NCBI GenBank assembly: GCA_018716795.1
Contig: DVJK01000043.1
Span: forward strand, 1 to 6,802
Direction of reading: 5' to 3'
Source of the DNA: Candidatus Scatomorpha merdipullorum
GTDB lineage: Bacteria > Bacillota > Clostridia > Oscillospirales > Oscillospiraceae
DNA length: 6,802 nt
Positions 5,322-6,802 of the stretch are shown piece after piece. Position 1 is the first letter of the stretch, and each line of letters begins with the position of its first letter. Below the pieces are notes generated by a model. It did not search any database. It was given only the letters and a program-made list of their open reading frames with translations, and was not told the DNA's origin. The translations under genes and the position numbers were made by a program.

Positions 5322-5754
5322 CTTCGCTGCCTCTCCTGTCAAAATATATGAAGACCAGCACGCGGCAGAGGTACGCGGCCAGCAGCGCCCCGGAGACAAA
5401 GGCCATGAGATTCCAGCGCGAGCGCGTAAAACCCTCGAACCAGCCGTCCATAAAGGGCGAGAGCATCACGAGCAGGACCCACATCGACGCGAACAGAAGC
5501 CTGCCCGAGTATTTGGAGGCCCTGGCAAAGGCCGCCGCGCTCATCTCATCCGGCCGTGATCGCGGAATCAGCGCCAGACATGCGATAAGCAGCAGCCAGA
5601 CCGCGGAGAAGGCCCATTCCAGCGCCCCGGCGGCCATGCCGGGCAGGCCGAGGACGCGCCAGAGCGCCAGGGCGAAGGCATAAGCCGCGACCGCCACGCC
5701 GAGCCACATCCCGAACTCCACGCGCAGCCGCAGGGCTTTCAGGCGTTTTATCAT
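5314..5754 (-). CDS. four-helix integral membrane protein, function unknown
   Basis: This 146-residue protein has four predicted membrane helices: about 14-34, 44-63, 86-102 and 114-138. It has a basic N-terminus (MIKRLKALRLR) and an acidic tail (GSEDD). The ATG at 5754 is chosen over an upstream in-frame ATG (5814) because AAGGAGGT lies 6 bases ahead (5768-5761), and the upstream extension would be translated from the leader and operator sequence. It is the first gene of a two-gene operon with an XRE regulator. Such pairs are common in Firmicutes, where the membrane partner is usually an uncharacterised DUF protein. I do not recognise the exact family. It may sense or respond to something at the envelope, with the regulator controlling expression. 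Confidence 0.8.
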   Translation of the reverse strand: MIKRLKALRLRVEFGMWLGVAVAAYAFALALWRVLGLPGMAAGALEWAFSAVWLLLIACLALIPRSRPDEMSAAAFARASKYSGRLLFASMWVLLVMLSPFMDGWFEGFTRSRWNLMAFVSGALLAAYLCRVLVFIYFDRRGSEDD

Positions 5755-5760
5755 GTCAAT

Positions 5761-5767
5761 ACCTCCT
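5761..5767 (-). promoter_or_regulatory. strong ribosome binding site deciding the membrane protein start
   Basis: AGGAGGT on the minus strand, 6 bases before ATG 5754, is the strongest Shine-Dalgarno in the window and fixes the start. A GC-rich hairpin (5776-5795) lies 8 bases upstream of it in the leader. Confidence 0.8.
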
Positions 5768-5775
5768 TTTCCGGG

Positions 5776-5795
5776 CGCCCGGCGCCCGCCGGGCG
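5776..5795 (-). promoter_or_regulatory. GC-rich leader hairpin
   Basis: CGCCCGGC (5776-5783) and GCCGGGCG (5788-5795) form a perfect 8-bp stem with a 4-base loop in the 5' leader of the membrane protein/XRE operon. It touches the promoter-proximal 18-bp repeat on one side and lies 8 bases from the ribosome binding site on the other. It may affect mRNA stability or translation. Confidence 0.5.
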
Positions 5796-5813
5796 TGTGC
5801 GAAATATACCACA
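5796..5813. repeat. 18-bp direct repeat copy 1, probable operator
   Basis: TGTGCGAAATATACCACA, identical to the copy at 5863-5880. It has TGTG/CACA ends and is an imperfect palindrome. On the minus strand it covers about +6 to +23 relative to the predicted transcription start, a position where a bound repressor would block transcription. Confidence 0.8.
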
Positions 5814-5825
5814 TCTCTTGCCTCT

Positions 5826-5854
5826 ATTATACGTCGCCCGCGTTCGAGTGTCAA
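5826..5854 (-). promoter_or_regulatory. perfect sigma-A promoter of the membrane protein/XRE operon
   Basis: On the minus strand TTGACA (5854-5849) and TATAAT (5831-5826) are separated by 17 bases, matching the consensus at every position. The predicted start is near 5819. Identical 18-bp repeats lie just outside it on both sides, so it is probably tightly controlled rather than simply constitutive. Confidence 0.9.
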
Positions 5855-5862
5855 TTGACGGA

Positions 5863-5880
5863 TGTGCGAAATATACCACA
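5863..5880. repeat. 18-bp direct repeat copy 2, probable operator
   Basis: Exact second copy of the repeat at 5796-5813, in the same orientation and 67 bp away centre to centre. It ends 8 bp upstream of the minus-strand -35 box. Bases outside the 18 differ between the copies, so the repeat has sharp borders, as expected for a protein binding site. Confidence 0.8.
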
Positions 5881-5895
5881 CCGGAATTGTGGAAA

Positions 5896-5919
5896 GCGCC
5901 GGGGCGAAAGCTCCGGCGC
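5896..5919 (-). terminator. probable terminator of nadE
   Basis: On the minus strand GCGCCGG (5919-5913) pairs with CCGGCGC (5902-5896), with two more inner base pairs, around a short loop, starting 6 bases after the nadE stop codon. It is followed by only TTT, so termination may be partial. Read-through would then run into the promoter region of the next operon. Confidence 0.6.
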
Positions 5920-5925
5920 CTGGGT

Positions 5926-6654
5926 TTATTCACCGTATCTTGCTATGCCGCGCCGCTTGTGTTCGCTTGCGCGGTGCATGCGCTCGATTATCCCGCGCTC
6001 GCGCTCTCCGACCGGCTCGCCGGCCATGTAGGCGTCTATCGCGGCGTAGCTTACGCCCATCTCCTTCTCGTCGGTCTGGCCCTCGAAGAGCCCGGCGCTG
6101 GGGGCTTTTTCTATGACGGAGCGCGGGGCGTTCAGGTATTCGAGGAACTCGTATATCTCGGTGACGCTGAGGTCGGCAATGGGGTTGAAGTCGTGCGCGC
6201 CGTCGCCCCACTTGGTGAAGTAGCCGACGTATGCCTCGCTCGCGTTGCCCGTCCCAGCGACGAGGCGGTTTTCCGCGTGGGCGACGGCGTAGAGCGTCAC
6301 CATGCGCAGCCTCGGCGCGATGTTGGCGACGGCCATGTCCGTGAGCTTCGTCACGCCCTCGAGCGCGGCGAGCTCCGCCTCCCGCACCGGCGTGAGGTCG
6401 ACGGTGCGCGTCTCGATATTGAACTGCTCGGCGACCTCAAGGCCGTCGTCCTTATCCATGCCGTAGTTGCGCCTGCTCGCGCAGGGCATGATAAGGCCGA
6501 CGGTGTTCTCGCACGCGGCCTTGCAGAGGATGCCGACAAGCGCGCTGTCCTTCCCGCCGGAGTTGCCGAAGACGATGCCCTCGCAGCGCGACTCCGCGAG
6601 CCTCTCGCGGATAAAGGCCGTGCGCTTTTCAAATTCAAGCCCGTAATCTCTCAT
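5926..6654 (-). CDS. nadE: NH3-dependent NAD synthetase
   Basis: This 242-residue cytoplasmic enzyme makes NAD+ from deamido-NAD, ATP and ammonia, the last step of NAD synthesis. It has the PP-loop SGGKDS (32-37), NIAPRLRM (111-118), GTGNASE (134-140), GYFTKWGDG (144-152), and PSAGLFEGQTDEKEMG (185-200), all characteristic of the family. The PP-loop has K where many members have I or V. There is no N-terminal glutaminase (nitrilase) domain, so it should use free ammonia, and the length matches that class (about 240-275). AAGGAAGG (6668-6661) lies 6 bases before the ATG. It appears to be monocistronic, with its own promoter at 6702-6730. Confidence 0.95.
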   Translation of the reverse strand: MRDYGLEFEKRTAFIRERLAESRCEGIVFGNSGGKDSALVGILCKAACENTVGLIMPCASRRNYGMDKDDGLEVAEQFNIETRTVDLTPVREAELAALEGVTKLTDMAVANIAPRLRMVTLYAVAHAENRLVAGTGNASEAYVGYFTKWGDGAHDFNPIADLSVTEIYEFLEYLNAPRSVIEKAPSAGLFEGQTDEKEMGVSYAAIDAYMAGEPVGERERGIIERMHRASEHKRRGIARYGE

Positions 6655-6701
6655 AACTGACCTTCCTTAAAGAGTATTCTCCCTATCTGTCTCTCAGCGC
6701 A

Positions 6702-6730
6702 ATAATACCACGCCGAAGCCCCGGAATCAA
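6702..6730 (-). promoter_or_regulatory. sigma-A promoter of nadE
   Basis: On the minus strand TTGATT (6730-6725) and TATTAT (6707-6702) are separated by 17 bases, giving a start near 6695 and a purine-rich leader of about 40 bases before ATG 6654. No operator-like repeat is evident. Confidence 0.75.
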
Positions 6731-6762
6731 GAGACGAGGGCCGCGGCGATACGTCCGGGCGC

Positions 6763-6791
6763 AAAAAAATCCGCCCTTTCGGGCGGATTTT
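6763..6791. terminator. bidirectional terminator of a gene to the right
   Basis: ATCCGCCC (6769-6776) and GGGCGGAT (6781-6788) form a perfect stem around TTTC. The minus-strand U-run has seven T and the plus-strand run four, so it mainly ends a minus-strand gene lying beyond the window edge and insulates nadE. Confidence 0.88.
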
Positions 6792-6802
6792 CACTTCCTC
6801 GC

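Noticed and set aside
5797..6660. 287-codon plus-strand open frame opposite nadE
   Set aside because: nadE on the minus strand is unambiguous. This frame starts in the operator/promoter region of the neighbouring operon.

Overview
The window looks like a chromosomal segment of a GC-rich anaerobic Firmicute, most likely a clostridium of the Oscillospirales type. This is inferred from three things: a 2-hydroxyacyl-CoA dehydratase-type iron-sulfur enzyme, which is typical of strict anaerobes; strong AGGAGG-like ribosome binding sites; and near-consensus sigma-A promoters, almost all with 17-base spacers. No species can be named from the sequence alone.

Left to right. Positions 1-228 are comparatively AT-rich, with no convincing gene, and hold two hairpin terminators for the minus strand. 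An intact minus-strand tRNA-Arg(CCT) (229-305) is preceded in its transcript by a decayed tRNA-Arg-like copy (330-398). One TTGACA-N17-TACAAT promoter (412-440) serves both. Next comes a minus-strand operon (479-3465) ending in a strong terminator (446-472). It encodes a smaller and a larger subunit related to 2-hydroxyacyl-CoA dehydratase / benzoyl-CoA reductase (ATGA overlap), then a 58-residue single-pass membrane protein.

A 260-base divergent region (3466-3725) carries a consensus promoter in each direction and a 7-bp dyad between them. It drives a plus-strand G3E (CobW/COG0523-like) GTPase (3726-4847) with an atypical metal-binding motif. The 261-base gap after the GTPase is packed with hairpins, including a bidirectional terminator.

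To the right is a minus-strand two-gene operon encoding a four-helix membrane protein and a 70-residue XRE-type regulator. Its promoter is bracketed by two identical 18-bp repeats, which look like operators. The window ends with minus-strand nadE (NH3-dependent NAD synthetase), its own promoter, and the bidirectional terminator of a gene lying further right.

How the parts may work together (inference): the divergent GTPase and the dehydratase-like operon share a regulatory region, so the GTPase is a candidate metallocofactor chaperone or maturation factor for the enzyme or for a partner protein. The usual ASKHA-type ATPase activator of this enzyme family is not in the window. The XRE/membrane pair resembles a small self-regulated module. 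nadE and the tRNA genes are housekeeping.
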